Assembly (NCBI GenBank): GCA_963575645.1
Contig: OY754470.1
Location: 558,001-622,000, forward strand
Source: Xanthostigma xanthostigma
Taxonomy: Eukaryota > Arthropoda > Insecta > Raphidioptera > Raphidiidae
Length of the DNA: 64,000 nucleotides
Reading direction: 5' to 3'
Both the position numbers and the translations under genes were made by a program. The notes under the pieces were generated by a model. The model was not told where the DNA came from. It was given only the letters and a program-made list of their open reading frames with translations, and searched no databases. This document shows, piece after piece, positions 11,844-26,800 of the stretch. How positions within the stretch are numbered: the first letter of the stretch is position 1; each line of letters begins with the position of its first letter.

Positions 11844-14800
11844 TTATCGTAACGGGCTCGAGGAAAGTGATATAATACCAGCCATGCTCGTCATACTCGA
11901 CAACGATGGTGTGGACGATACCGAAGTCAAATTCAGTTTCTCAATTTCTTCATCGGCTTGGCTATTACGTAATTCTTGCGTTGTATACATAAACTTATTC
12001 CACTCGTCGTGTCGCGGATGGGCAAAACTCTACAAAAACGTAATAGTTTTCACAGTATCCGGAGGAAAAAACCAACAAAAATATCTGACACATGTATCAA
12101 ATACATTAACAAAGAAACAGTAGAGTGCCATTAATCCAGACAGAGTTTATTTTGATAATCCTACATCAATTCGTAGGTTAAAAACTTATATCTATGCATA
12201 AAATGGTATAAGATTCAAATCTTTGATTAACGTCTGAATAGAACTCTTTAAATAAATAAAATTGTCGACCAATTTTGCTCAGACCAATATATTGACAAAA
12301 AATAAAAAAACATTTTTTGTCAATATCGTCGTTGGTTCTGTAATACCTCTAATGTGAAAAAAGTAAAATTTGCAGAAAAGACCAAAAAGTGGTTATTTCA
12401 GCAATGGATGGTAAGAACTAGCAATTTCAGAGGTATATTACTAATTCATACTTATCTTCACTATACAATATACATGTTTAATTAAGACGAAGTATTTTCT
12501 TAAAAAAAATTTAACGTTAATTTCGGATTTATTGGCACATGGGAGGAATTATTTGATACAACTTTTCACATAAAAGTTATTTCCCCTTGTTGGTTACAGT
12601 AAAATTAATTTGAAGGTATTACTAGTGTATAGAGCTCCGTTTCCTGAATCTATTCATCTAAAAAACGTAAAATCTGCCAAATATGTACATAAGAGCTATT
12701 ACAGAACCAACGACGACATATTGGTCTGAGAAAAATTGGTCGACAATTTTATTTATTTGAAATGGTATAAGAATTGAAATTAAGCTGTAGGGATAGAAAA
12801 AAACAGTGATTTTTTAGTTTTACCTATAATTTCATTGATCCGTTCAGGGTCTGATCCAGTCTAGTCTGGATTAACGGGACTCTCCCTTTCATTACGAGTT
12901 GTTCAGTTATTTAAACAAAGACTGAACATAACTAGCAAAACATAAAAAGAAAAAATTTACTAACCTCTTGAACGTCGTAGACCCAAATCTTGCCTGTATC
13001 ATCTCCGACCGTAACGTGTAAGCCAGACGGCGTCCACGAGACCCTATTGAGGGCCGGGCACCCCTCGACTACGACCGATGCCGACGGCACTTCGGTATCT
13101 TGATTGAGATTCCAAAGATCCAACCTACCCGCACCGTCTACGGCAGCAAATAATGCAGGATGTATCGGAGACCACGCAACATCCAAAACGTAATCGCCGT
13201 TATCCTCGAACGAATATATTGGCTTCGTGTCCTAAAAAATTATAAAAACACACAAGCTTTGAAATAGCGTCAAATAGCGACGCGATGCGGTGAAATATTC
13301 CGTTTTTTATGGATTCATACCGTAGATATATATATATATTTAATAGATTGCGGATACACTAGCGCCTCCTGTACCTTTTAGAAGCCATTTTGTACGTGGA
13401 AAACGCCGTAAAAAGCGCGCGAGATTCAAAAATATTAATTATTTTATAATATGATTTTATTGAGAAAAACGATAAAACTCACAGTAAACAGTGATATTTC
13501 GCTCCAAAACCTATTTTTATATTGAAACGTTTCAAAAATTACAAAACTGAGCATAAATATAATGTAAAAGCTTAGAATATTTGGCATCAAGGTTGACAAG
13601 CATTGATGCCAACCTGACAATGTAAAATGTTCTAAGCTTTTATATTATATTTATGCTCAGTTTTGTAATTTTTGAAACGTTTCAGTATAAAAATAGGTTT
13701 TGGAGCTAAATATCACTGTTTACTGCGAGTTTTATTGTTTTTCCATTAACATCGTATTATAGAATATTTAATCTTTTTGAATCCCGCGCGCTTTTTACGG
13801 CGTTTTCCACGTACAAAATGGCTTCCATATGGCTTCTAATTGGAACCATTCCGCACAATGCTCAAGGATAGGCATCCGCTATCTATTAATATATATCTAT
13901 GACTCATACGCATAGATTTTTCATTTCAACTCACTTTCAAACTCCACAATTTGATGGTCCAATCGAATGACGACGTGAGGAACAGATGCGAGAAGTCGAT
14001 TCCTCCTTGAACAGCGTTGGCACTGACTCCCGTGATAGGACCTTGGTGTCCCTCGTACGTGTCCGTTACGCCCGCTTTACTTCCGTGTCTACAAGCCGAA
14101 TAAGCAGCCCCTTCCTCGCTGCCCACGACGAAATTGTTCACGTCCGAATGAGGGAACGCCAAACACGTCACCGCAACAGGTTTGCTCTGCTGTCGGTGCA
14201 GTTCCAATGTTTCTTGCGGCTGCGACAGCATGTCCAGTGACCACGAACACAGTCTGCCATCTGTCGATATGCTTATCAGGTTGTGCGCGTTCTGTGTGCC
14301 CACTACATCCATGCAGTATACGGGATGCTAAAACGAAGAAGAATATATTAACCTAAAAATTTTCAAATATCCGATACGAAATTTTTTGAAACGCATGTCG
14401 AAAGAGAGACGGTAAACTGCGAAAAAATGAGCGTCACGAAACAAAGGCGCGCATGCGTATTCGGATCACAGCTTATGGACGGAGAGCTGGCTACGGAGAA
14501 AATGGGTGACTTGGTGCAGAGCTGAAAATTTGCAGAATAATAGGAGATAGTACAAGTAAGTAGGGAAAAAATTGCCAGAAGGCTAGGCGGAAGATAAAAA
14601 GCCGCCAGAAGGCGTTAATGTTGCGAAAAATCAGTGCACTTCTGGCAATTTCTATACTTATTCTGTAATTCAAAACTAGATTATATATTATACATTATAT
14701 AGTTAAAGGGCATACTGAAAATTCAAACACGATATAATAATTACATTCGACAAATATTCAAAATTATTAATGACATTTTGATAGAAATAAAATTAATCGT

Positions 14801-17800
14801 CATATATTTTCATTAATAAAATTACGTTGTTATAACAACGTAATTTTATTAATTTATTTAATTTTATTTCTATCAAAATGTCATTAATAATTTTGAATAT
14901 TATTTTGTCGAATGTAATAATTATTATATCATGTTTGAATTTTCAGTATGCCCTTACAACTATATAATGTATAATATATATAATATATAATCTAGTTTTG
15001 AATTACAGAATAATTAGTATAGAAATTGCCAGAAATGCACTGATTTTTCGCAACATTAGCGCCTTCTGGCGGCTCTTTATCTTCCGCCTAGCCTTCTGGC
15101 AATTTTTTCCGTACTTACTTATACTATCTTCTATTATTCTGCAAATTTTCAGCTCTGCACCGAGTCACCCATTTTCTCTGTAGCCAGCTCTTAGTCCATT
15201 AAGACACGGAAAGAACCATAGAAACAAAGAGCACACAGTACGTGTGCATTCGGACCGATACTATTATACTCACTGTATGTGCAGTTGCCGATAAAGGCGT
15301 CCTCTGTATCGGAGTTCGTTTTTGTACACGATTGTCCCACAAAACTATTTGACCTGAATAAGTGCCTCCGAGAATGAGATTTGGATGAAACTTTGCAAAG
15401 GTGGCCGACATGACGGGAGACTGACAATGGAACACGTATTCCGGCGTCGTCTTTTTGAACTTTGTGTTCCAGACAAGACAAACTCCGTCCGGATCGTTCG
15501 GACTTATTTCGTTATTGTTATAGCTAGCCAATAGTAATTCAGGATACTGCGGGGACCAATCCATCGACGTGACGCACCGATTGCGCGACCACCGTTCGTC
15601 GATAAAAGAACGATTCAAAGACAGTCGCTGGTGAGACTTCTCGTCGCTAAAAAATAACAACGAATCAAAAAAAACTATCGAATTAAATGTACGAGTCGAG
15701 TCTTTATAAAACCGAAACTTACGCTCCGTCTTCACCGTCAGTTCCTCCCGAATAATCGGTGTAAATATCGACGGATTCGCTCAAGGCTCGTTCGACGACG
15801 CGGCCCGCCTTGTCCATAAAGCGTTGAAACTCCTCCGAGAGAATGATCATCTGTTTTTCCTCTTCGCTCAATTCTCTTTCTAATAATTTCCAATAAATAA
15901 CGATTTAATGATTTCTTTTGTTACGATCAAAGTCTCGTATGACAATTAGTGTTGTGCCGGATCGTTAAAAATTTATATCCGCAGATACGGATCTGAATAC
16001 GGATATTTGGTTTCAAGTTCCGCGGATACGGATGTTAACTTTCTTAGAGTACGCGGCGGTAAATATTGCACATCGACCTTTGGAAAGAGACTATCTGTTA
16101 TGGGAAAAAGTTATTGACCTCTTTAAGAATTAACTCTCATAACAGATTGTCTCTTTCCAAAGATCGATGTGCAATATCTCGTTATAAAGATAGTTGATTT
16201 AGTACCTTTGATTTATGTACTATTAGTATGGTACTCACTACGATAAATGTTTGCAATATAAATAAATAAATAAATAAAAAACAATCTGAATGGAATTTAA
16301 CAGTTTTTCATTATTACATAATCACCTATATACAGATTGTATCAAATCAAAACAGTCCATAGAACATTCTGTGTGTAAGACAGAGACGATATTATATAAA
16401 GCAGTAAGTAAGAATGAGATAAATGATCGCTAATAACTAGTTACTGTGATTATACAATCTGATAGTATCGTCTTTGTTTTCTACAGTAAAAATCACAATT
16501 TTATCAAATGTCAGTATTCACTAGTGAAATTATTGATAAAATCGCTATTTATACTGTTCGGGAAAAAATCCAAATAATTAAATGGATTTATGGTGGTAAT
16601 TCAACCGCCTGCAACATAATAAATTTATTTGTAGTTGTTTTAATTGATTAATTGGTAAAAAGATTTACAGTGTACATAATTATTTATTTACGTAACCACA
16701 GTAACTATATTAGCGATCATTTATCTAATTCTTACTTACTGCTTTAGATCTTTATATATCGTCTTTGTCTTACACACAGAATGTCCTATGGACCGTTTTG
16801 ATTTGATACAATCTGTATATAAAATTTCATCTATGAATTGAAAATTAATAAGGTAAAAGATCCGCCAAAAACTAACGGATACGGATACAGACCTTTCTTC
16901 TCCCTCGGATATCCGCGGATACGGATATCCGGCACATCACTAATGACGATTGACTTACTTTCTTTGGTTTCCGGCTTGGCCTGCAGTTGTTGTTCGAGTG
17001 CGGTGACCGCCGGCTGAACTTCCTTGACGTGCGGCAAGCCGTGCGGCAGAATTCCGGGCGGCAGCTTGCTCGAGAAACCGTCGAGATGTGGCAACGAACC
17101 GCCATCCTCGTCGTCGGCTTGGCCATCATCAAAAGTCAGAACTGTGGTGAATAAGCTGCCAGCTCTACCCTCAATGCTCTCGCATAGAAGCTTACAAGCA
17201 AATGCATGCGGCATGCGAAGCGTTTAGCAACCAACGACCCAATACCGATGTAGCAACTACTGACTTTTTTTAATGAAAACGGAGAGCGAAATGAAACTTA
17301 ACATTCTAAACTTCAATTGCAATTTGAAGACTACAGGATATACAAAAATTCTTCTCAAATTCATCATATATATATTAATAGATTGCGGATGCCTATCCTT
17401 GAGCATTGTGCGGAATGGTTCCAATTAGAAGCCATTTTGTACGTGGAAAACGCCGTAAAAAGCGCGCGGGATTCAAAAAGATTAAATATTCTATAATATT
17501 ATGTTAATGGAAAAACAATAAAACTCGCAGTAAACAGTGATATTTCGCTCCAAAACCTATTTTTATATTGAAACGTTTCAAAATACACAAAACTGAGCAT
17601 AAATATAATATAAAAGCTTAGAACATTTTACATTGTCAGATTGGCATCAATGCTTGTCAACCTTGATGCCAAATTGACAATGAAAAATGTTCTAAGCTTT
17701 TACATTATATTTATGCTCAATTTTGTAATTTTTGAAACGTTTCAGTATAAAAATAGGTTTTGGAGCGAAATATCACTGTTCACTGTGAGTTATGTCGTTT

Positions 17801-20800
17801 TTCTCAATAAAATCATATTATAAAATAATTAATATTTTTGAATCTCGCGCGCTTTTTACGGCGTTTTCCGCATACAAAATGGCTTCTAAAAGGTACAGGA
17901 GGCACTAGTGTATCTGCAATCTATTAAATATATATCTATGGTTGGGAATCCCCAGACCCATCTTAGGGTGCGTTCAATTTTGCACCCTCTCTCTATGCTC
18001 CGAGAGATTTCTATCTTGCGAGCAAATAGATTTATGGCTCGAATTGCTCGCTTGTCGCGTGATCAAATATCGGCTCGATCTATCGAATGCAAAACCGAAC
18101 GTACCCTTAACGCAACAATAAATCTGGCATGACTCGGGAGGTCCGAGGCATGGCGTCAAAAAGTTTGGAAGCAATTGCAGTAATGGCAAGAGATAATGAA
18201 TGCAGCTCAAAACCCTGCCTCGTATTTTCAGGGTTATTAAAGACATGCCACAAAAACACGGACACGTCGAGGAGCTTCTACGCGGAAAAGCGAACTAAAT
18301 AACAAATATTTATGTACGGATCACTGTTTCATGCATACACGAACGTTTTGAAACTTTACTGTTCATATAAAATAACAGACGGCAAAGAAAAATACACCAT
18401 ATTTTGTTTTACATTTTAAAATAAAAAAAAATCAGAATTTGAAAACTTGAAAGTTGTTACAGTCAAAAGACAAAACATTTTAGATAGAATTCAACATTTT
18501 AAATAAAAATAATTATTTATTTGCAATTTTTATAAATGACTGTTTGAAAAATATAGCGCATGGTAAGTTACTATAGGAAAAATTAAAATAATTTTACACA
18601 GTGCAATTTCTGTAAGTTAATAATCTGCTAAATTGCCAATGACGAATTCAGCATTCTATTTAAAATCTAGAAAATATACTGTCAAGGTCGCGGGAAGGTT
18701 GGACAAAAAAGACAATTGAAACTTGACTGATATAGAATTTGAAATTAGCAAAAAACATTTGAATACGAAAATGCCACAATGAGGCGTTCTATAATTAACA
18801 AGCAAATTGGGAATCGTACTTACATAACGGAAAAATAAGTTTTGCAACGGTCTCCTATTAAAGGACGGTAGGATTTTAGAGAAGCCTGTACATTTGATTA
18901 ACGTTTTCATGTCACTCATAAATCCGAAACACGATAAAATCGATGCCAAAACGCTATTTTAATTTGGTTTGGGTCCCCCTTTAAAATTTTTTGCTTCGTC
19001 GCGGCTTTCAATAATTAAAATTTATCGTTAAAAATGTTTATTACTAGCACTGGAGACACCTACAGGGTTGGGCAATAATCTATGAAGCATTGTTGCAACC
19101 ACTGACTTAGTAGAAAATGTGCAACACGCTCCGAAAAAGGAGACCGCCGTCTATACTCTGCAATTTTTTTCTTTTATAGCTAAAGACCGCTGCACACGAT
19201 GCTGGATCGATTCCTTGTAAGATTTTAAGCGAGCTGTTGTGCTGGATTTCGCGATGGCTTTTATGTGTTCGCTTCACACGATGCCTGTTTTTTGGCGCAC
19301 GCGCAGTGACAGTTCGAACGTCGACAAAACGGAACTTTTATTGTCTCTGAACATAACACACACTGTGACGCCGTGTTTGTTTGTCGGCACGTGACAAGAC
19401 ATTGTTTTCTGATTGGTTCTTGCTCAAAACAAGCAGAGTGGAAACACGCACGCGAGCCCGCAGTGACGTCGTTTACATCCTCGCAGCCAGCAACGCAGCG
19501 GCAAAACCAGCCCCGTGTGCAGCGGCCTTTATATAGGATAATGTAAAAATCCAAATCCGTAAGCGCTACCGTTAAGAGATATTGGCCGCCATCTTATTTC
19601 ATCTTGCTCACACAAAGGCGTGTTTTCAGCACAATGTTGGAATGTGTTGTCCATTTTCCCTAAGTCAATGCTTGACAAAATGTCGACAAAAAGAATATGA
19701 AAACGCTACCTTCGTGTACTTATATCGGCATTCTTGGTTCCATTCCTACTTAGTACTAGTGCTCCCACTTGTAAATTATTTAAAATAAGTGTCTTTCACA
19801 TAATACAGCACTACAAAAAGCAATTGAAATTGAACGAAATCACTTTTATATCAAATTAAAGGTTCGTTCCAAGCTGCCGCGAACGGTAATAGAACTGTGC
19901 ACAGTCTTGTCACTGCGCAAGACTAATTTGCGCACTAGCTCAAAAATCGATACTGCGCAAGACAGTCTTGCGCAGTAACAAGACTGTGTACCTACGGTTT
20001 TATTACCGTTCGCGGCTGCTTGGAACGAACTTTAAAAAATATCAACAATGGTTTAATTTATCACGGATTTGTTTCAGTACTTTTGTTGCTTCGACGAACC
20101 AATTTCAAATTTTTGTCAGTTGGACAAAAGGTTCTAAAACACATCTTTTCATGCGTTATAAGTCAAAAATTTCACCTTCGTCAATATAATCGGCATCGGC
20201 CAAGAGCAAAGTTTTACTGAAGCCAAACGTCCGTTTAATACATATTATGTCACTAGCCAAATTTTCTAAAATATATGACCATAAGATCATTTTTTCCTGG
20301 AAAGTCATAAAAAAAAGAATCGATTCACAGACAAATAAAAATTAATTACTTCATGAAAAATTAAACACATTGCAGAATGAAAATTTGAATAATTTACAAT
20401 TTACAATATGATTTTAAATATTATTTACAAGTGAACATAAAAAGTAATTGTTCAAAAAATTCATTACCCAGTAAAAGAAAATGTGTCGAAGCTTTTTAAG
20501 GTTAGTTAAAGCAAGAAAAATGCAAGATTTTTTTTAAAGTTAACATTTCATTGTCACTTTGATGCATGACGTTACCGAGTCTTTTTAAAGGCTTTCACCA
20601 CATTTCAGTTAAAAACAACCGAACGAGTAACCACGCACCAAAATGATCTAAAAACTCTCCACCTGGTAATATCTCTTAAACAAAAATCATAAGAAGAGCC
20701 TGGACCCATCCTGTGATTCTCAAAAGCGCACGAGTCAATTAGCTTGACAGAATATTATATGACTAAATAAGCTTTATCCATATTTAGTATGTTAAGTAAT

Positions 20801-23800
20801 TATTTTACGTTAATTTTAAGAAGACGTGAAACTTAACCTAACTCGTGGGGGTGGAGGTGGGACGAAATACATCCGTTAATATCGTCGCATATCAAGGAGT
20901 CGATCCTTGGATGCATGACGCCGGCGGACGCAAATCTCATTCCAGAACCGACACGTCGTCTATTGTGAAAGGATTCTTAATTTTATCTGAGATTTGCGCT
21001 CGCTGGCATCGTTGCGGAGTCGTCAAGTGCAAAGATGCCCATAGGATGCATATCTCACTCTATATTTCGTTCCGTCTCCATCACTCGAATTCGGTCTCTT
21101 TCTTTCTAGTCTTCTTGGTGTTAATATAAGAGGAAAAATATCGTTTAAAATGGTTTAGACACAAATACAACCGTATTGATTTAAATTAATAATTCAAACT
21201 GAATTTCAGAAAAACCGTTAAATATAAATTGAGATAGTAATAGATTAGATTATTGTAGATTATTATAACAATTAAGGTTCAACGTCTATTAAAACAGTAC
21301 CTAATAATCGATTTGAATCAAGGGTTCGGTTTAAAAGAATAAGGTTTTGTATTGGTAAACAATAAAAATAATCGAAAGGTTTGTATTCAAACTGTTTTAA
21401 GAATCAAATGTTTCTGTTTCAATGATTATGAAACGACTAAACTCGGAATTATTTTTGGAATAATGTTGATATAGATGGCTCGTCTTACTTTTTATGCAAA
21501 ATATTTGTAGACTAGACCCAAGTGAAACTCAATTCTCAAATAGGTATTAGATTCTCATACAAATCTCAAATTTCTAAGAAAAAAAATATATATAATAAAT
21601 AATATACAGTATGTAAACGAGTAAGGTGCACATAGGGAAATTAGCATTGGGAAAAAAATACTTGGATCAGAGTTAGCCATGACTGCATTAATTGTTATTT
21701 CTATTGAATTATCGTGGTAATTTTGAGGATTTGTATTTTATTTTGATTTATTTTTATTTTACTTGGCTTTTTTAATAATAAAAAGCTCTTATAAATCATT
21801 ATTTTAATTTTTTTGTACAAAAATAAAACAAAAAAACAACTCCATCTGTTTGGAAACATTTCATTCAAAAATTGTCTTGACTGGTATGACGTATGCGCGT
21901 CGGTAAATCAGTGACCCAAATGTCTTTAGGTTCAACACGAATAGGCGGAAATATTTGATCTCACACCATATTTAAGTATTTTTGGGAATTTAATGTCGCA
22001 TTAATAAAAAAAGTCCGATTATGTTGTAATCATTTGAATATTTTCTTCGGTAGTATACACATTCATTTTGCAAAAGAATATTATCTGTCAAATTGAAAAA
22101 CAGGATTTCAAGACTCACTCTGATCCAGTCATTTTTCCCCAATGTTAATTTCCCTATGTGCACCTTACGTGTTTACATACTGTATAATAAATCGATCCGA
22201 GGAATCTTTGTTTACTAAAACTTATTCCGCGTCTTACCAACCGAAACAAAACAAGGTTTAAACTAAAAGGATACAATTTTTCAATTATTTTCATTCTCTG
22301 TTACAGTTATGCAAGCATTAAAAAATTGCATTGTTGTTGGTGATACATATGTACTTTTTCAAAAAACAATAATCGTGCACTGTAAAATCAAACTTTTTCT
22401 ACATTATTTTTTGAAGTGTAAGAGCTACACAATATCGATATTGTCTTCATCGATATCGGTGCATTTTGAATGTACAGAAATATATATGTCAGTTGTTGGT
22501 ACATTACAAACATAGCTCTGATTGTAAAAGCATTCTATATGCGTGATGCCCCGATATCGACGGATATATCTATAACGTGTAACTGGATTATTTTGTGTAG
22601 GGTAAATTTCTCACAATAATTCTCTAAATCATTAATTCTTCGAATTAGTATGAGTATTAAACCCAAATTGGCACATATGTGTATCAGCAGCAATGAATTT
22701 ATATTTTCTATAATTTAATTTCCATCTTAATTGCGACATGGTAAAAACAGATACTTTTGACAATCGATTTCGTAGTTAAAAATTGTTCTAATCTTCCGAG
22801 TGGCCAAAAATATAAGATGGAAACAAAACAAGAGCGTTTTAGTGAATCTGACAGTGTTTAAAAAAGAACAAAAGCAACGTAAGTAATTGTTATCGATAAT
22901 GATATAGAGTACTAAATCACCAAGTCAAAATAAAAAAAAAGTTCTAGAAAATTCTGTGACAATGTAAAGAAAGAATTAAACTACAAGCTTTAATGGAAGA
23001 GTAAATCGTTGATTTCAACTCTCAACATTCATAATGCATGTCATTTAACTCAAGTTATCAAAACAGCATTACAAAGAAAGGATATCGAACCTTCCTTGTG
23101 CAAGAGATAAATATTTTTACCATCAATTTCATTTAAAATCTATATTATTATAAAATGTATACATGACAACATATATTCTCATAAGTTTTTATTTAATTTT
23201 TAATAATAAATTGAAAATCCGATCGATAATTCAGCAAATATCGTATCAAAAGTTGAAATATTGAGATTTGTAATAGATGAGCCATGGAAAAAAAATAGCT
23301 TCAGCCGAGTTATTATTGGTGACATTATCTACAATAACTCGTATAAAGCTGATATTTTTTTGCATAGACTTTAATTTTATCATTACAATCGATAAACAAA
23401 CTTTGCGACTTCGAACAATTTTTTTATTGAATTTAACACGCTTTTAAAATGAATCGAACTATATTTTTTTATAAAATAACAAGAAACGATCTATTTGGAA
23501 AAAAAGCAAAATTTGGGAACGGAATTCACAGTTGCGAAATTAGTTTATTCTTGATCGGGATAAAGCAAAGGTTTACGAAAAAAATTCAGCTTTATCCGAG
23601 CGATTGCGTTACTTTTTGTCTGTCGGAACTTTAAAAAACAATTTTTAAGTCACATCATGGTCGTTCTCTCTGTAAAAAGAGTGTGCAATTACAAAAATTA
23701 ATCAACAAAGGCTACCATACATCATTTTTACCATCTTATAACGTCACTAGCAAGTAAAGTATTTGTCATTCAATCATTCAACAAATCGCACATTTGTATT

Positions 23801-26800
23801 TATTTATTCCTTGATAAATGAAGAATGAGCGTTTGTTATACCTTACTTGCCACTAGCGCTATCTGTCGGAAAAAAATAAAGTAGCCAAATAAAAAAAAAA
23901 GAGAGAAACGGCTCTCAACGCATGCGCACAGGTCATTCATCTAAACGGTAAACAACAATGCAATATAAAGATCGATAGTTTAAACAACTAGTTAAGTAAG
24001 ATTGAACAAAGCAAGCGCAGTTTGTAAATCGCTCAGAGTCAATACCTACCTGTAAATTCGTCCTCCCATTCTAAACCGGGATTTAGATTGTATTCATCTT
24101 GAAAGGAGCGAAAAGAAAAATCAAATCAATTACCAATAATTCTGCTATTACTCATTAATTTATAAATTACTGATACAAAATTTTTACACATGGGCCTGCA
24201 TTGTAGCTGCATGCTTTTGTTGTTTAAAATTTCGAATTGAAATTTTTGATTTGACAATATTGTGATTGTCTCATTTTGACGAAAAATTATCAAAACGGAT
24301 TTTAAGGTTAGATTACGTCCCACAACCAAATAATTATATAAAAAAATCTTTGTTAGTATTTTTATTGAATATTTCAAGCAGCTGCACTGCCATCCAAAAA
24401 AAAATGCGCCTACTGGCATTAAGAAAACAAAAAAAAGCTTTTTAATATTTGTCACAGAGAATATTATTTTTGCCATTTGAATACGGAACGAACAACCTGA
24501 CACCAATCGAATTGTTACTGATTTAACAATAAGAAAAATATACAAAGGAGTAAAAGTTATGAAAACACCACTTAAATTAATAGCGTTTTCCAATCGCTGC
24601 TTTTTTTCAACACTCGGTGCGCATCGTAACCGGTGATGGAGTCGCTTTTTCCACCCATCAGATAGTTCTAATCCGCTGGGCATTTTTGTGTCCATGATGG
24701 TGCAAATGCCAATCAATTAATTATTATTAACTTCTTCGGGCGCATAAGCTCTAATGGCTAAGAGCTGGCTACGGAGAAAATGTGTGACTCGGTGCAGAGC
24801 TGAAAATTTGCAGAATAATAGGAGATAGTATAAGTAAGTAGGGAAAAAATTGCCAGAAGGCTACGCGGAAGGTAAAGAGCCGCCAGAAGGCGCTAATGTT
24901 GCGAAAAATCTGTGCACGTCTGGCAATTTCTATACTTATTCTGTAATTCAAAACTAGATTATATGATTATATGTTATATATATTATACATTATATAGTTA
25001 TAAGGGCATACTGAAAATTCAAACACGATATAATAATTACCTTCGACAAATATTCAAAATTATTAATGACATTTTGATAGAAATAAAATTAATCGTCATA
25101 TATTTTCATTAATAAAATTACGTTGTTATAACAACGTAATTTTATTTCTATCATCAAAATGTCATTAATAATTTTGAATATTTGTCGAATGTAATTATTA
25201 TATGATGTTTGAATTTTCAGTATGCCCTTATAACTATATAATGTATAATATATCTTAAAAAAAAACTTCGGAGAAGTAAAAACTTCGTTCTGTGCTAAAT
25301 TCAAAAACTTGAGGCGACTGAATCTTAAGATTATAACTTAAAAAAAAAGAATTTCGAGGCAGACAAGAAATTGAAATCAAGCTCGAAATTCTGTGCGTAA
25401 GACGTCGAAAAAAAATGAATTTCGAGGCAGACAAGGAATTGAAATCCAACCTTGAAATTCTGTGCTTATAAAAGCTACAAGAGCAACAGCAAAAAAAAAT
25501 GCAAAGACGGTGTTCGCATAACTCCTTAAGTTACCACTAAAAAAACGCCGTCTGTGCACTTTTTTTTGCTGTTGCTCTTGTAGCTTTTATAAGCACATAA
25601 TTTCAAGTTTGGATTTCAATTCCTTGTCTGCCTCGAAATTCATTTTTTTTCGACGTCTTACGCACAGAATTTCGAGCTTGATTTCAATTTCTTGTCTGCC
25701 TCGAAATTCTTTTTTTTTAAGTTATAATCTTAAGATTCAGTCGCCTCAAGTTTTTGAATTTAGCACAGAACGAAGTTTTTACTTCTCCGAAGTTTTTTTT
25801 TAAGATTTCACGTCTTTTTCCAAAGTGTGAGACATTATTTTTATTTTTCCTCCAAAATAAACATATGTGCATTTTTTATAATGTTGTATTTAAATGCAAT
25901 AAAAGTGTTCATATTGTTGTATTTAAATGCAATGAATCTCCGAAATTAGAATATGTATTGTAAAAAACAACACGATCCTTACTCCATGCAACTATGGTTT
26001 CGAGCGCGTCTCTCATGTATTTTGTTACATAAGAAGTAACAATCAAAAGTCGGTTATAGAAATTGCAATAATCGACTTTTGATTTTTACTTCTCATTCAA
26101 ACAGTACTACAAAAGTGCATTTATATTTTGCCGCGTAGTCCAGTGCTGCCGCGGTGCAACACCTAGTGGTGCAATTGGCAACCTCCATGCGAATACCATG
26201 ACATTCAATTTGTAAACAATCCATGTGAAGTCTATTAAAAATAAAAATGAGCTATAACAAGTCTATGCTCTGTGATACATGATTCTTTTTTATTAACCGA
26301 CTAAAAACAAAAACGGAGGAGGTTCTCATGTCGACGCGTATATTTTTTTTTTTAGTTTTTTTTTTTTTTTATTTATATTCATTTGAAATATGGATATTCT
26401 TGAAGATTCCTTGAAGGCACATTTTGAAGGCATGAAAAAAAAATCAATGAACAAGGCCCACCATTAAAAATACAAATTTTTTTTCAAATCATTTGTAAAA
26501 TACTTATTTTGCATTAAAAAAAGAAGTTTCACTTCGTAATCTTTTCACTTTTTAATTTTTGTTGCACTTTTTATGATAAATATGTTTTTTAATAAATTAA
26601 TTTATTTAAATCTAACTTCAATCATATATTTTGTTATTTTTTAATAAAAGATTTGACGAAAGTGAATTTTTCAAAAAACAAGAAAATAATAAAAATAAAA
26701 ATTAAAAAGGAAATAAAAATATAATGAGAAAAAAATTGAGAAAATAAATTAAAACTAAAAAAACAATTAAAAACATAAAAAAAAATTAAAAATTGAAAAA

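Larger units (their letters stand above)
17941..24049. other. Dynein intron with scattered repeats
   Basis: Holds M, N1 and B1. Between them (17941-19180, 20034-21606, 22183-24049) I see only AT-rich DNA, including a GC-richer patch at 20845-21070 with inverted GCAAATCTCA / GAGATTTGCG. No coding exon found. Confidence 0.4.

Noticed and set aside
14491-15183. Pair of ~60-codon frames beginning [11 protein letters not shown], also at 24769 and 27128
   Set aside because: They are the two arms of palindromic element K read outward; the conservation is that of the repeat, not of a protein.
24126-24716. 196-codon minus-strand frame in a dynein intron
   Set aside because: No recognisable domain, AT-driven composition, no convincing donor or partner exon. 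Probably chance.
26026-26085. Hairpin AATCAAAAGTCGGTTAT / ATAATCGACTTTTGATT, microRNA-like in size
   Set aside because: Stem of about 25 bp with several mismatches and no other support; in a window this rich in inverted repeats it is not distinguishable from a small transposon relic.
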